Shown here piece after piece: positions 7,734 to 15,891 of a DNA stretch of 64,000 nucleotides (position 1 is its first letter; each line of letters begins with the position of its first letter). The translations under genes and the position numbers were made by a program. The stretch covers positions 248,001 through 312,000 of the forward strand of contig NZ_JACFTD010000001.1 in assembly GCF_014282005.1 (NCBI RefSeq). Direction: 5' to 3'. The notes beneath the pieces were generated by a model. The model was not told the DNA's origin, did not search any database, and saw only the letters and a program-made list of their open reading frames with translations. This DNA comes from Sporosarcina sp. BP05. Its GTDB lineage: Bacteria > Bacillota > Bacilli > Bacillales_A > Planococcaceae.

Positions 7734-9456
7734 CAGCCGACACCTCCTCATCGGATTGGGATTCCGCAATTTTCCGATACAGTACGGACTGTTCCATCAA
7801 ATCGTCATGTGTACCATAGCCGACAACCTGCCCTTCATCTAAAAGAAGGATTTTGTCGGCCCCTTGTGCAGTTCGGATTTTCTGTGTGACAACAAGCATC
7901 GTCGCTTCTTCCCCTTCAAGTGCATCCCATAGTGCTGTTTCCGTTTTCACGTCAAGCGCACTTGTACTGTCATCGAGGATCAAGATGGATGGTTTCCGAA
8001 CAAGTGCCCTTGCAATGGATAGCCGCTGTTTCTGACCACCCGATAAGTTGACACCTTTCTGCCCGACTCTTGTTCCATATTTTAGCGGGAACAGATCAAT
8101 CGATTCATGGATTTGTGCTTTTTTTGCCGCCTCTTCCAGTTCGTCGACATCCGCCTCCATATCGCCCCATGATAAGTTATCCAGAATCGATCCTGTGAAT
8201 AAAATCGATTGCTGCGGCACGAGCCCGATTGTATCCCTCAAATCTTTCAGCGGCCAGTCCTCTACTTCAGTTCCACTGACATAGATCTTCCCTTGTGTTT
8301 TTTCAAATATACGGGGAATAAGATTAAGCAATGTAGATTTTCCGGACCCAGTTGCTCCCATAATAGCTAGTTTTTCTCCCGGTGAAACGTGGAACGACAC
8401 GTTAGCTAATATCGGTTCCACCTTGCCCGGATACATGAACGATACGTTTTCGAATTCCAAATCGCCTTCATTACGCAATAGTCCTGTACTTTCCGAACTA
8501 TTGATCTCCAAGCCTTCATTCGCAATCAGCACTTCTTCCATCCGTTCGGAAGATGCTTTTGCACGCGAGAATGCCACAATGATGAATGAGAACATCGAGA
8601 ACGCACCTGTCATGCGCATTGCGTAGTTTACAATCGCTACTAGTTCTCCTATTTGTGCGCCGCCTTCACGAACTTCAATTGCACCGAACCAGAGTACAGC
8701 CATCAAACTGACGTTCATAACAAACAACAGGATTGGCAAGATAAGCTCCATCATCCGCATCGCTTTGACGGTATCTGTTCTTAACAGATCAGATACTTTT
8801 GAGAAGCGGCTTGCTTCATAAGCCCCGCGTAAAAACGCTTTAATAACCCGTACAGCCTGTAAGTTTTCTTGAATGACACGGTTTACTCGGTCAAGTCTGC
8901 GCTGTACAAGCGAAAAATAACTGACCCCTTTTTTTGCCATAAAATAAAGAAAAATCAGCAATAATGGTGCCCCAACTACAAGGAATAATGCTAATTTCAC
9001 ATTGACGAAAAAGGCCATAATCAGACTTCCAATTACGAGCAATGGTGCACGCATCATGATCCGAAGTCCCATAAACAGGACGTTTTGAACCATCGTGACA
9101 TCACTTGTCAAGCGTGTGATGAGTCCCGATGTCGGGAACCGAAGAAAAGTCGCCATGGAAAACGCTTGTACTTGGCGAAACAATGCCTGTCGCAAATCAA
9201 ATCCAAAACTTTGTGCCGCATGTGCAGCGAAGAATGAATTGATGGCCCCCGAAAAGAAAGCGACAAACGCCAGTGCCATCATAACGCTTCCCCACGTCCA
9301 GATAACAGCCTCATTCCCCACCATGATGCCATCATCTATAATTTTTTTGATGAGTAGCGGCTGAATTAGCTCGACAGATAATTCCAGTAACATAAGAAAT
9401 AATGCTATGACGATAGGCCATTTATATGGCAACGCATATGAAAAAACTGTTTTCAT
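7714..9456 (-). CDS. Heterodimeric ABC exporter, degenerate-site subunit (YfiB type)
   Basis: A 580-residue half-transporter with six predicted membrane helices and an ATPase domain. Walker A GATGSGKST is near residue 377 and the signature LSGGQ is canonical. Walker B reads LILDD, with Asp replacing the catalytic Glu, and the switch His is replaced by Gln (VVTQK). This is the usual pattern for the non-hydrolysing half of heterodimeric exporters such as LmrCD and BmrCD. The partner is the overlapping downstream gene. I chose ATG 9456 behind GGGGG rather than TTG 9471, which precedes any ribosome site. Assignment to the YfiB/YfiC pair is from recalled similarity. Confidence 0.9.
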   Translation of the reverse strand: MKTVFSYALPYKWPIVIALFLMLLELSVELIQPLLIKKIIDDGIMVGNEAVIWTWGSVMMALAFVAFFSGAINSFFAAHAAQSFGFDLRQALFRQVQAFSMATFLRFPTSGLITRLTSDVTMVQNVLFMGLRIMMRAPLLVIGSLIMAFFVNVKLALFLVVGAPLLLIFLYFMAKKGVSYFSLVQRRLDRVNRVIQENLQAVRVIKAFLRGAYEASRFSKVSDLLRTDTVKAMRMMELILPILLFVMNVSLMAVLWFGAIEVREGGAQIGELVAIVNYAMRMTGAFSMFSFIIVAFSRAKASSERMEEVLIANEGLEINSSESTGLLRNEGDLEFENVSFMYPGKVEPILANVSFHVSPGEKLAIMGATGSGKSTLLNLIPRIFEKTQGKIYVSGTEVEDWPLKDLRDTIGLVPQQSILFTGSILDNLSWGDMEADVDELEEAAKKAQIHESIDLFPLKYGTRVGQKGVNLSGGQKQRLSIARALVRKPSILILDDSTSALDVKTETALWDALEGEEATMLVVTQKIRTAQGADKILLLDEGQVVGYGTHDDLMEQSVLYRKIAESQSDEEVSADVTRNS

Positions 9457-9614
9457 CTTTTTGACCCCCAAAAACTCTTTCGTTTCACGAATTACTTCTC
9501 GATAGAACTTATTATGCCACAGCGACCAAGTTGTGTATAGTCAAATCGACTGAATTGTAGGATATCTCAGAGTCATTCTTCTGTAACCATGAGCAACAGT
9601 TTTTTCGTAGATTC

Positions 9615-9809
9615 TTGCGTAAATCTAAGCAACAAATTCTTTTTCAATTACTTTAATTACAACTTTCGAATTCTAATTGCAACTTGGATACTCTAATTGC
9701 AACTTTCGAAACCTAATTGCAACTCCGACTATCTAATTGCAAACCCGGACAACGAAGAGTCCGGGTTCTGCGTGATTTACGCGATTTTTGCGTAAATCCA
9801 AGCAACAAA
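9615..9809. other. Structured intergenic region between divergent ABC operons
   Basis: The 465-base gap from 9457 to 9921 has no gene. A 22-bp direct repeat (TTGCGTAAATC then AAGCAACAAA, one mismatch) occurs at 9615-9636 and 9788-9809 and brackets a 20-bp periodic array. Two hairpins follow the array: AACCCGGAC/GTCCGGGTT (9742-9767) and GATTTACGC/GCGTAAATC (9774-9798). Neither has a strong T tract, so simple termination is not the obvious role. The whole block may be a mobile repeat unit or a regulatory region. Confidence 0.7.
9654..9753. repeat. Five-copy array, TAATTGCAACT every 20 bp
   Basis: TAATTGCAACT or a close variant begins at 9654, 9674, 9694, 9714 and 9734, an exact 20-bp period. 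The 9-base spacers vary (TTCGAATTC, TGGATACTC, TTCGAAACC and so on) and end in C. Three central copies are identical over 11 bases. Twenty bases is close to two helical turns, so all copies face the same side of the DNA. Confidence 0.85.
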
Positions 9810-9875
9810 CCCCTTCTCCTAATCAAGATCCCAAATTTTCCAGTTATCTGTTGTTTTTCATTCTCAAATAGCATA

Positions 9876-9901
9876 TAGTACATTACAACAGTAATGCACT
9901 A
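9876..9901. promoter_or_regulatory. Probable GntR (YtrA-like) operator
   Basis: TAGTACATTAC and GTAATGCACTA form an inverted repeat separated by AACA, with one mismatch per arm. It ends 8 bases before the ribosome site of the GntR gene. Local autoregulators of the YtrA type commonly bind such a dyad over their own promoter, so autorepression is inferred. Confidence 0.7.
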
Positions 9902-9921
9902 ACTAATTGGAGGTGACACCG

Positions 9922-10299
9922 GTGCTTAACATGGACGGCTCGAAACCCATTTACGTCCAAATTGCGGAATGGATTGAAACAGAAATAATCGACGGCACAC
10001 TTTCACCCGATGATAAAGTCTATTCCCAATATCAACTTGCGGAACTCTTCACGATTAATCCAGCAACGGCCGGCAAAGGACTTACGCTATTGCTCGAAGC
10101 GGAAGTTGTCTACAAGCGACGTGGTTTAGGAATGTTTGTTGCGTCGGATGCCCGCGACAAACTATTTGCCAAACGAAAAGAAGAAACGCTGCGGCGACTT
10201 ATTAGGGAACTGCTCAATGAAGCCGCACTTCTTGGTGTCGACGATTCACATCTGCTGTCAATGATTGAAGCAGAACGAGCGAGGATAAAGGGGGAATAA
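9922..10299 (+). CDS. GntR-family regulator, YtrA subfamily
   Basis: A 125-residue repressor. The N-terminal winged helix-turn-helix (PIYVQIAEWIETEI...YSQYQLAELFTINPATAGKGL) is typical of GntR proteins. The short C-terminus of about 50 residues marks the YtrA subgroup, which has no large ligand domain. GTG at 9922 follows GGAGGTGA with a 5-base gap and is preferred to ATG 9931. It leads an operon with an ABC ATPase and two membrane proteins. In Bacillus, YtrA-type operons respond to cell-wall antibiotics; that role is inferred here. Confidence 0.88.
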   Translation: MLNMDGSKPIYVQIAEWIETEIIDGTLSPDDKVYSQYQLAELFTINPATAGKGLTLLLEAEVVYKRRGLGMFVASDARDKLFAKRKEETLRRLIRELLNEAALLGVDDSHLLSMIEAERARIKGE

Positions 10300-10301
10300 A
10301 C

Positions 10302-11210
10302 ATGACAGTAATTGAATTTAACGATGTGACGAAAACATATGGCAGACGTACCGTGTTGGATAAGATGAATTTCAGCATTCGACAGGGCGTTCTTACAGGA
10401 ATCATCGGACGTAATGGTGTCGGTAAATCTACGCTAATGAAAATCGCCGTGGGACATATTCAAGCCACGTCCGGAGATGTCCGCGTTTTTTCAGTCAATC
10501 CTTTCAACAGTTTGAAAGTGTCTGCGAATTCTATCCTCGTTGACGATGCAATGAGTTTTTCTGACAAACTGACGTTGAAGGATATCCTGCAGGAAGCGGG
10601 ACGTTTCTATCCGAACTGGGATGGGCCGCTTGCACAACGGTTGTTCGATTATTTTGGCTTTCATTCGAATGCCCGCCAGGTAGATCTTTCTAAAGGGAAG
10701 AAAAGTACATTCAATGCCATTATTGGCCTCGCCTCTCATTGTCCAGTAACGATTTTCGACGAACCGACCACTGGTATGGATACCGTCGCGCGAAAAGACT
10801 TTTACCGTGCGCTGCTAAAAGATTATATTGCCCATCCACGGACCATTTTAGTATCTAGCCATCACCTTGAAGAAGTAGAAGACTTGCTTGAGGATATTCT
10901 TTTAATTCACAATAAAACGGCCCTTTTTCACGGTCCTGCAACAGATTTACAAGAAATGTTCGTTAACTTAATTGGCAAAGAGGAAAAGATTAGTACCTTC
11001 ATTGCAGATAGAGAAATTATCAGCAGCCAGATAAATGGTTCTTACAGTGAAATACTCGTCAAAAACACATTCACTTCTGATGAAAAGTCACATTTACACA
11101 CACAAGGCATCCAACTAGTCCCTGTCTCGGCGGACGATGCATATGTTGCACTGACAACCGGGAAAAAAGGAGGAATCGATCATGTATTTAACGGAACCAC
11201 GGCTGACTAA
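10302..11210 (+). CDS. ABC transporter ATP-binding protein (YtrB-like)
   Basis: A 302-residue ATPase subunit. Walker A GRNGVGKST is near residue 40, Walker B is VTIFDEPTTGMD, and the switch His lies in SSHHLEEV. The signature motif is unusual, LSKGKKS instead of LSGGQ, as in some YtrB-type proteins. About 80 residues follow the core as an extra C-terminal domain. It starts two bases after the regulator ends and should act with the two membrane genes downstream, which overlap in turn. Substrate unknown; export or antibiotic sensing is inferred. Confidence 0.88.
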   Translation: MTVIEFNDVTKTYGRRTVLDKMNFSIRQGVLTGIIGRNGVGKSTLMKIAVGHIQATSGDVRVFSVNPFNSLKVSANSILVDDAMSFSDKLTLKDILQEAGRFYPNWDGPLAQRLFDYFGFHSNARQVDLSKGKKSTFNAIIGLASHCPVTIFDEPTTGMDTVARKDFYRALLKDYIAHPRTILVSSHHLEEVEDLLEDILLIHNKTALFHGPATDLQEMFVNLIGKEEKISTFIADREIISSQINGSYSEILVKNTFTSDEKSHLHTQGIQLVPVSADDAYVALTTGKKGGIDHVFNGTTAD

Positions 11211-11931
11211 TATCGTCAAAAAACAATTTCTTCATAAATTGAATGCCTATACAGGTGTCTTTAACTCACTAATTGTTATGCAACTAATTGGGATTTTCTT
11301 TGGTTATGGAGCCGGTAGTGGCGGATCAAGTAATGGAGGTACGCTGACGATAGACTATAGGTTGTCAACTGGGGATGGTCCGGTTATCCTTACACTTCTT
11401 TGGGCATTTTCAATGGGCATCCTTGTTACAACACTAGCTTATCGTAACGATGCTTTTTCGTTCATATCAAACCGGCTTAGCCACAACATATCCAGCATTC
11501 TATTTTTGCTATTCGCGTCCGCCATCGCCGGTACCCTAGCACCCCTTGCAGGTTCAATCATTAAATTTATCTCTTTATTTCAAAGTAATCCCTTTTTCAC
11601 GGAAGCATCAGGACTGGTTAGTTCTCCGACTGACTTTTCCATCGGGGTCATGACTTCAATCCTTTACACCGTCCTGTTTGCAAGCTTAGGTTATGTTGTG
11701 GGTTCATTCGTCCAGCGCAGCAAGTTCGTTCTGCCACTTCTCATTGCGGCAATCTTTGTGTTTCCACTTCTCCAGTTAAATATGGGCGGCCTAGATTTTA
11801 TTGCGAAAATTGTTGCTTTCTTTGGTTCTGAAACATCGTTACTCCTTTTCCTTATGAAAATAGTTGTAACAGTTAGCATATTTTTCGCCATTTCCATCAG
11901 GGTTACAACTAAAACGGAGGTGAGGAAATAA
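11182..11931 (+). CDS. ABC transporter membrane subunit
   Basis: This encodes 249 residues with about six hydrophobic segments, for example around residues 25-45, 68-85, 105-130, 155-180, 185-205 and 220-240. There is no ATPase motif. ATG at 11182 lies inside the end of the ATPase gene, behind AGGAGG, so translation is probably coupled. It is best read as the permease of the YtrA/YtrB-type transporter. Sequence similarity to a named family is not obvious to me. Confidence 0.75.
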   Translation: MYLTEPRLTNIVKKQFLHKLNAYTGVFNSLIVMQLIGIFFGYGAGSGGSSNGGTLTIDYRLSTGDGPVILTLLWAFSMGILVTTLAYRNDAFSFISNRLSHNISSILFLLFASAIAGTLAPLAGSIIKFISLFQSNPFFTEASGLVSSPTDFSIGVMTSILYTVLFASLGYVVGSFVQRSKFVLPLLIAAIFVFPLLQLNMGGLDFIAKIVAFFGSETSLLLFLMKIVVTVSIFFAISIRVTTKTEVRK

Positions 11932-12605
11932 TGTCTGGTCTTTTATCTCTTATCTTTATCGCTTTAATTATCTGGTACTTCCTGCAAGGAAGAAAAAAGT
12001 CGACACGGCAGATGACTAAAAAATGGACGTATGTGTTTTTGGCAACATATGCAGCCATTTTAATCATTGCAACGATTGCAGTAGAACTAGTTGATACCAC
12101 TTCTTTAAACGGTCAACCAGAAGCGGAATCAAATGAAAACCTTAATCTGATAACGAATGCCATACAAAACGGAGATATCGGATCCATCGATTCTTCCAAG
12201 ATTCTCAATAAAAGAACGCAGACGATAGGAAAAACACTCCAAATGAATGCGCAAGGCAATGACATCCATTCAACAATTATTGTAGAACGTAAAAGTGAAA
12301 ATGATGGATTGATTGAAGAAACACTCATTAAGCCCCTTCTTCTGTTGGGCGATTATGATTTCTCAAACCAACTTAACTACAAAATACCAGAATGGACAAC
12401 AGACTCGGTCACGTTCCTAGAACCACCCCTTACCGAAATAACCTATACCACTTATCAGGAAGCCTATCTGTTAAGTCAGTTCACACATACATCCCGACAA
12501 AGGAATAATTCTCACCACACTTCGGAGCGCCAGATTGCCGTACATCTGCTAGTCCCAAAAGATTTGATCATCACCGCAGACGAACGTCTCTACATCAACG
12601 AATAA
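11931..12605 (+). CDS. Membrane-anchored protein of the YtrA-type operon
   Basis: This encodes 224 residues. Two N-terminal membrane helices (about residues 3-20 and 30-50) are followed by a hydrophilic domain of about 170 residues, probably outside the membrane. I do not recognise the domain. The start ATG overlaps the previous stop (TAATG) and follows GAGGTGAGG, so the gene is translationally coupled. A strong terminator follows. It may be an accessory or sensing component of the transporter. Confidence 0.7.
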   Translation: MSGLLSLIFIALIIWYFLQGRKKSTRQMTKKWTYVFLATYAAILIIATIAVELVDTTSLNGQPEAESNENLNLITNAIQNGDIGSIDSSKILNKRTQTIGKTLQMNAQGNDIHSTIIVERKSENDGLIEETLIKPLLLLGDYDFSNQLNYKIPEWTTDSVTFLEPPLTEITYTTYQEAYLLSQFTHTSRQRNNSHHTSERQIAVHLLVPKDLIITADERLYINE

Positions 12606-12608
12606 CAA

Positions 12609-12642
12609 AAGGACCGGAAATCCCAAATGGGAACCGGTCCTT
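12609..12642. terminator. Bidirectional terminator
   Basis: AAGGACCGG pairs with CCGGTCCTT, with an inner TCCCA/TGGGA stem. It lies between the convergent YtrA-type operon and the EamA gene. Confidence 0.75.
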
Positions 12643-12650
12643 CCACTATT

Positions 12651-13550
12651 CTATGTTTTCACCTTACTACCTGCAATCGACAGCCAAGTCACCCCGATAA
12701 GCATGATTATCGCCCCTGTCAATTGCCACATACCAAGTACCTGACCGAACCAGATGACGGAAATAACCATTGCTGTCAGCGGTTCAAAGCTCGATAATAT
12801 GCTTATTTCCACCGGTGATATGTATTTCATGCTACTCATGAACAAGATGAATGCAACGGTCCCTATTACAATGACGAGTAGGAGCATGCCCGCTATGGTC
12901 CAATCTGCTAAATAGTCCAAGTGGGTAAAAACTGTCAATGGATTCGTAACTAAAAGCGTTATTCCCCCGATAATCATCCCCCAGCCAATTGATAGCAGAA
13001 CTCCCCATTCTTGCATTAGCCGAACGGGATATAACGTGTAAAACGAGAAGGCAAAACCAAGTGCAAGTCCCCATAAAACCGCAACTTTGCTCAGTGCAAA
13101 GCCTGAAAACGAGCCGTTTGTCAAAAGGAGGAGTAACCCTACTAGTGTCACGAACATTCCAAGTACCTGCACGATTGGCGGCCAAGTCTTTTGCGACGCC
13201 GTTACAAATATGATGATAAAAATCGGTGCAAGGAACTGAAACAATGTCGCAATGATTGCATTACTCGTATTAATGGACGCGGCAAACGTGAATTGGACCC
13301 CGAGCATGCCAAATACTCCAAAAAGAAGAAGCTGGCGGGCCCACACTTTATGTTGCCACGGAAGAGTGATGCGCTTTCCCTGTAACTTCAGCATAGCTAG
13401 CAAAAACGAGCCTGCGAGTAGGAGACGAACTGTCAGCATGAAAGAAACCGACATCTCACTATGCAACAACATCCATTCCATCATTGGACCCGTGGCGCCC
13501 CAAAGTACTGCACCCGAAACAATTAGAGCAATACCTTTTAATCTTCCCAT
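12651..13550 (-). CDS. EamA/DMT-family transporter
   Basis: A 299-residue integral membrane protein with ten predicted helices in two five-helix repeats, each an EamA domain. Features include the opening GAVLWGATGPMMEW and the second-half SSFEPLTAMVISVIWFGQ pattern of the drug/metabolite transporter superfamily. Members usually export amino acids or other small metabolites; the substrate cannot be told. The start ATG follows GGTGGAAAGG. It is a single gene, convergent with the operon on the plus strand. Confidence 0.9.
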   Translation of the reverse strand: MGRLKGIALIVSGAVLWGATGPMMEWMLLHSEMSVSFMLTVRLLLAGSFLLAMLKLQGKRITLPWQHKVWARQLLLFGVFGMLGVQFTFAASINTSNAIIATLFQFLAPIFIIIFVTASQKTWPPIVQVLGMFVTLVGLLLLLTNGSFSGFALSKVAVLWGLALGFAFSFYTLYPVRLMQEWGVLLSIGWGMIIGGITLLVTNPLTVFTHLDYLADWTIAGMLLLVIVIGTVAFILFMSSMKYISPVEISILSSFEPLTAMVISVIWFGQVLGMWQLTGAIIMLIGVTWLSIAGSKVKT

Positions 13551-13686
13551 GCCTTTCCACCCCCTAATTTTACTATTTATCTACAATTACGGATATTTAA
13601 TTAATGATTTATCACTTTCATGATGTACAGACACAAGAACTTCACTATAATAGTAGTAGTATCTATATCGGGAAGGAGACATTTAT

Positions 13687-15348
13687 ATGAAGCCAGATTA
13701 TGGACAACTCGCGCCGGAACTGCCGGACATAATGAATAGTCTCGAGCAATTTTATATGGTAACCCGAACAGATAGTGAAGGTTCGATTATTTATACAAAC
13801 AAAAACTTTTTGGAAACAAGTAAATGGACACCTAGACGAGTGCTTGGAAATACATTGTGGCAAATGTTCCCGGAAACTGTTGAAGGTCAAAGTCAAGCAC
13901 ATGCCATCTGGAAAAGCATAAAGGCAGGAAAAACATGGTCCGGTACGGTTGAAAAAGTAACACGTTTGGGTGAACCGTATTTTGTAAATATGATTGCCAT
14001 TCCCAGTATGCCCTCACATGAAAATCCATTCTCTGTTACTTACCTTGAATTGGATATCACTGAAGACGTACAATTACGGAACCAGCTTCAACAAATTGCA
14101 TTCATTGACTACGAGACCGGGTTAATGAGTCGTTACAAACTTGAAACGACCGTAGCGGAAATTATTGAAGAGGCAAAAAATTTCTCATTTGTCTTCATAA
14201 CCATTGATCACTATTATACATTGAAAGACCTTCAATCTTCCGAATCAAAGATCGAACTTATTAAATCATTTTCAAATAGGCTCAAGCGGTATTTCCAGGA
14301 TAATCTACTAGCCAGGGTTGGTGCTAATGAGTTTATCGTCCTAACCGCTTTCGGAGATTGGTATGTGCAAGGCTTTCTACTATTCCTTGAACAGCAACCG
14401 ATTTATATCAATAATGTTGCCATTTCGTTATCTATTAGCGGTGGCGTCGTTCGTTATCCCGAAGACCAGAAAACCTATAACCATCTTATGAAAGCCGCAT
14501 TGGCCGCTACAAAAGATGTTATCAATAATGGTGGAGGTAAGATTTCTTCACTCTCAGCCGCATCGCATAAAGTGCTTAATAGGCGAGCAATTATTGACCA
14601 AAAAATGTTATCTGCCCTTAACCACAATAATTTTCAAGTCGTCTACCAACCACTATTTGATATCAAGTCTGGTGAAGTGACGCTATACGAAGCGCTCGTT
14701 CGTTGGGAAGATGAGGATCTTGGTACTATCACGCCTGACGAGCTTATCCCAATTGCAGAAGAGAACGGTCTTATTCATAATATTGGCGCTTTTGTACTTG
14801 AAGAAGCCTCCACGCTTGCCGCACTGTGGAATAAACAAGGCCGTCATGTAGGTATTTCAGTAAATACTTCCGTTCGCGAGTTCAGTAATATGCAGATGAA
14901 AAACAAAGTTATGGACATCCTTAATAAGACAAAATGCCCTGCAAATTGTATCCAGTTTGAAATAACCGAGAAATTCGCTTTTCAAGCTGAAGAGGAAAAT
15001 TCAATCGTCCTTCAAATGAAAGAACTTCAAGACGCAGGGATTGAGTTTGCACTAGATGATTTTGGTACCGGATATGCTTCATTCCGGTATATGCAGTATC
15101 TACCGATCACAAAAGTGAAAATCGATAAGGTATTTATCGATTCCTTGACGACACAGCCAAAAACGCAGCAACTCGTCGAAGGGATGATACGTTTCAGCAA
15201 ATCGATGGGATTATATACCGTAGCAGAAGGCGTTGAAACACAGGAGCAGTACAAGCTTCTCGAGAAAATGGGTGCAGATGCCGTACAGGGTTATTATATC
15301 GGCATGCCGGTAACATCTGATAACATTAAATTTAATGATGTGAAATAA
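13687..15348 (+). CDS. PAS-GGDEF(degenerate)-EAL cyclic di-GMP phosphodiesterase
   Basis: A 553-residue protein: PAS domain (about 15-125), GGDEF-like domain (130-295) and EAL domain (300-550). The GGDEF motif is replaced by GANEF, so cyclase activity is unlikely and the domain may bind GTP as a regulator. The EAL domain keeps its key residues: YEALVRW, the Asn of SVNTS, FEITEK, LDDFGTGYAS, KIDK, AEGVE and QGYY. It should hydrolyse cyclic di-GMP to pGpG. No membrane helix is visible. ATG 13687 follows GGAAGGAGA, and a terminator follows. Confidence 0.92.
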   Translation: MKPDYGQLAPELPDIMNSLEQFYMVTRTDSEGSIIYTNKNFLETSKWTPRRVLGNTLWQMFPETVEGQSQAHAIWKSIKAGKTWSGTVEKVTRLGEPYFVNMIAIPSMPSHENPFSVTYLELDITEDVQLRNQLQQIAFIDYETGLMSRYKLETTVAEIIEEAKNFSFVFITIDHYYTLKDLQSSESKIELIKSFSNRLKRYFQDNLLARVGANEFIVLTAFGDWYVQGFLLFLEQQPIYINNVAISLSISGGVVRYPEDQKTYNHLMKAALAATKDVINNGGGKISSLSAASHKVLNRRAIIDQKMLSALNHNNFQVVYQPLFDIKSGEVTLYEALVRWEDEDLGTITPDELIPIAEENGLIHNIGAFVLEEASTLAALWNKQGRHVGISVNTSVREFSNMQMKNKVMDILNKTKCPANCIQFEITEKFAFQAEEENSIVLQMKELQDAGIEFALDDFGTGYASFRYMQYLPITKVKIDKVFIDSLTTQPKTQQLVEGMIRFSKSMGLYTVAEGVETQEQYKLLEKMGADAVQGYYIGMPVTSDNIKFNDVK

Positions 15349-15350
15349 CG

Positions 15351-15391
15351 AAACGGAGTATCTCTCAAAGCGAGGACACTCCGTTTTTTAT
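15351..15391 (+). terminator. Rho-independent terminator
   Basis: AAACGGAGT pairs with ACTCCGTTT around an 18-base loop, then T residues, right after the EAL gene. Confidence 0.85.
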
Positions 15392-15418
15392 CTGTCTAGG
15401 CCACCTGCGCTTTTCTTA
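15389..15418. repeat. Short remnant of the TCTAG repeat family
   Basis: TCTGTCTAGGCCACCTGCGC followed by TTTTCTTAA keeps only the two ends of the 122-bp repeat type (TGTCTAG start, GCGCTTTTCT end) with almost no body. It begins exactly at the stop codon of the ThrE-type gene on the minus strand. Confidence 0.55.
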
Positions 15419-15871
15419 AACTTTTTTCCCCCTCTTTCTTCCGATACCGGACCTAAAGATGAGCTGAATCATTACTTCCGCAAAAACAAGTCCCATCGCA
15501 ATCGCACCCGATACCATGAAAGCACCCGATGCAAATGAGATTGCCGTTAAATAATCTTTTTCAACAATATGCCTCATCGCATTATAAGACATCCCTCCTG
15601 GCACGAGCGGAATGATTCCAGCGACACTGAATATAATCATTGGTGTACGAAAACGTTTGGCAAAAATATGTGCAACGAGCGCAACCATGAATGCACCTAG
15701 GAATGACGCTTGCACAGGGTCTCCCGATATTCCATTAAACAGGCTATAAACAAGCCAACCTGTCATCCCTACAAAACCGCAATAAAACAACATTCTACGT
15801 GGGGCATTAAATATAATCCCAAAGCCTGTCGCGGCAAGGAAACTAAGAATTGCTTGTACAATCCACGTCAA
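15416..15871 (-). CDS. Threonine/serine exporter ThrE, small subunit (DUF3815/ThrE2)
   Basis: A 151-residue membrane protein with about four helices. The PLVPGG motif (GIIPLVPGGMSYNAM) and the GFVGMTGWL segment fit the C-terminal half of ThrE-type amino-acid exporters, split into its own protein in many Bacillales. It works with the N-terminal half encoded just upstream. It starts with TTG at 15871 behind AAAGGGG, 20 bases after the stop of its partner. The stop codon TAA merges with a repeat remnant. Confidence 0.88.
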   Translation of the reverse strand: MTWIVQAILSFLAATGFGIIFNAPRRMLFYCGFVGMTGWLVYSLFNGISGDPVQASFLGAFMVALVAHIFAKRFRTPMIIFSVAGIIPLVPGGMSYNAMRHIVEKDYLTAISFASGAFMVSGAIAMGLVFAEVMIQLIFRSGIGRKRGKKV

Positions 15872-15891
15872 GACTCAAACCCCTTTTCCAT

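Noticed and set aside
9654-9753. A CRISPR array
   Set aside because: The repeat is only 11 bases with 9-base spacers, not palindromic in CRISPR fashion, and no cas genes are present.
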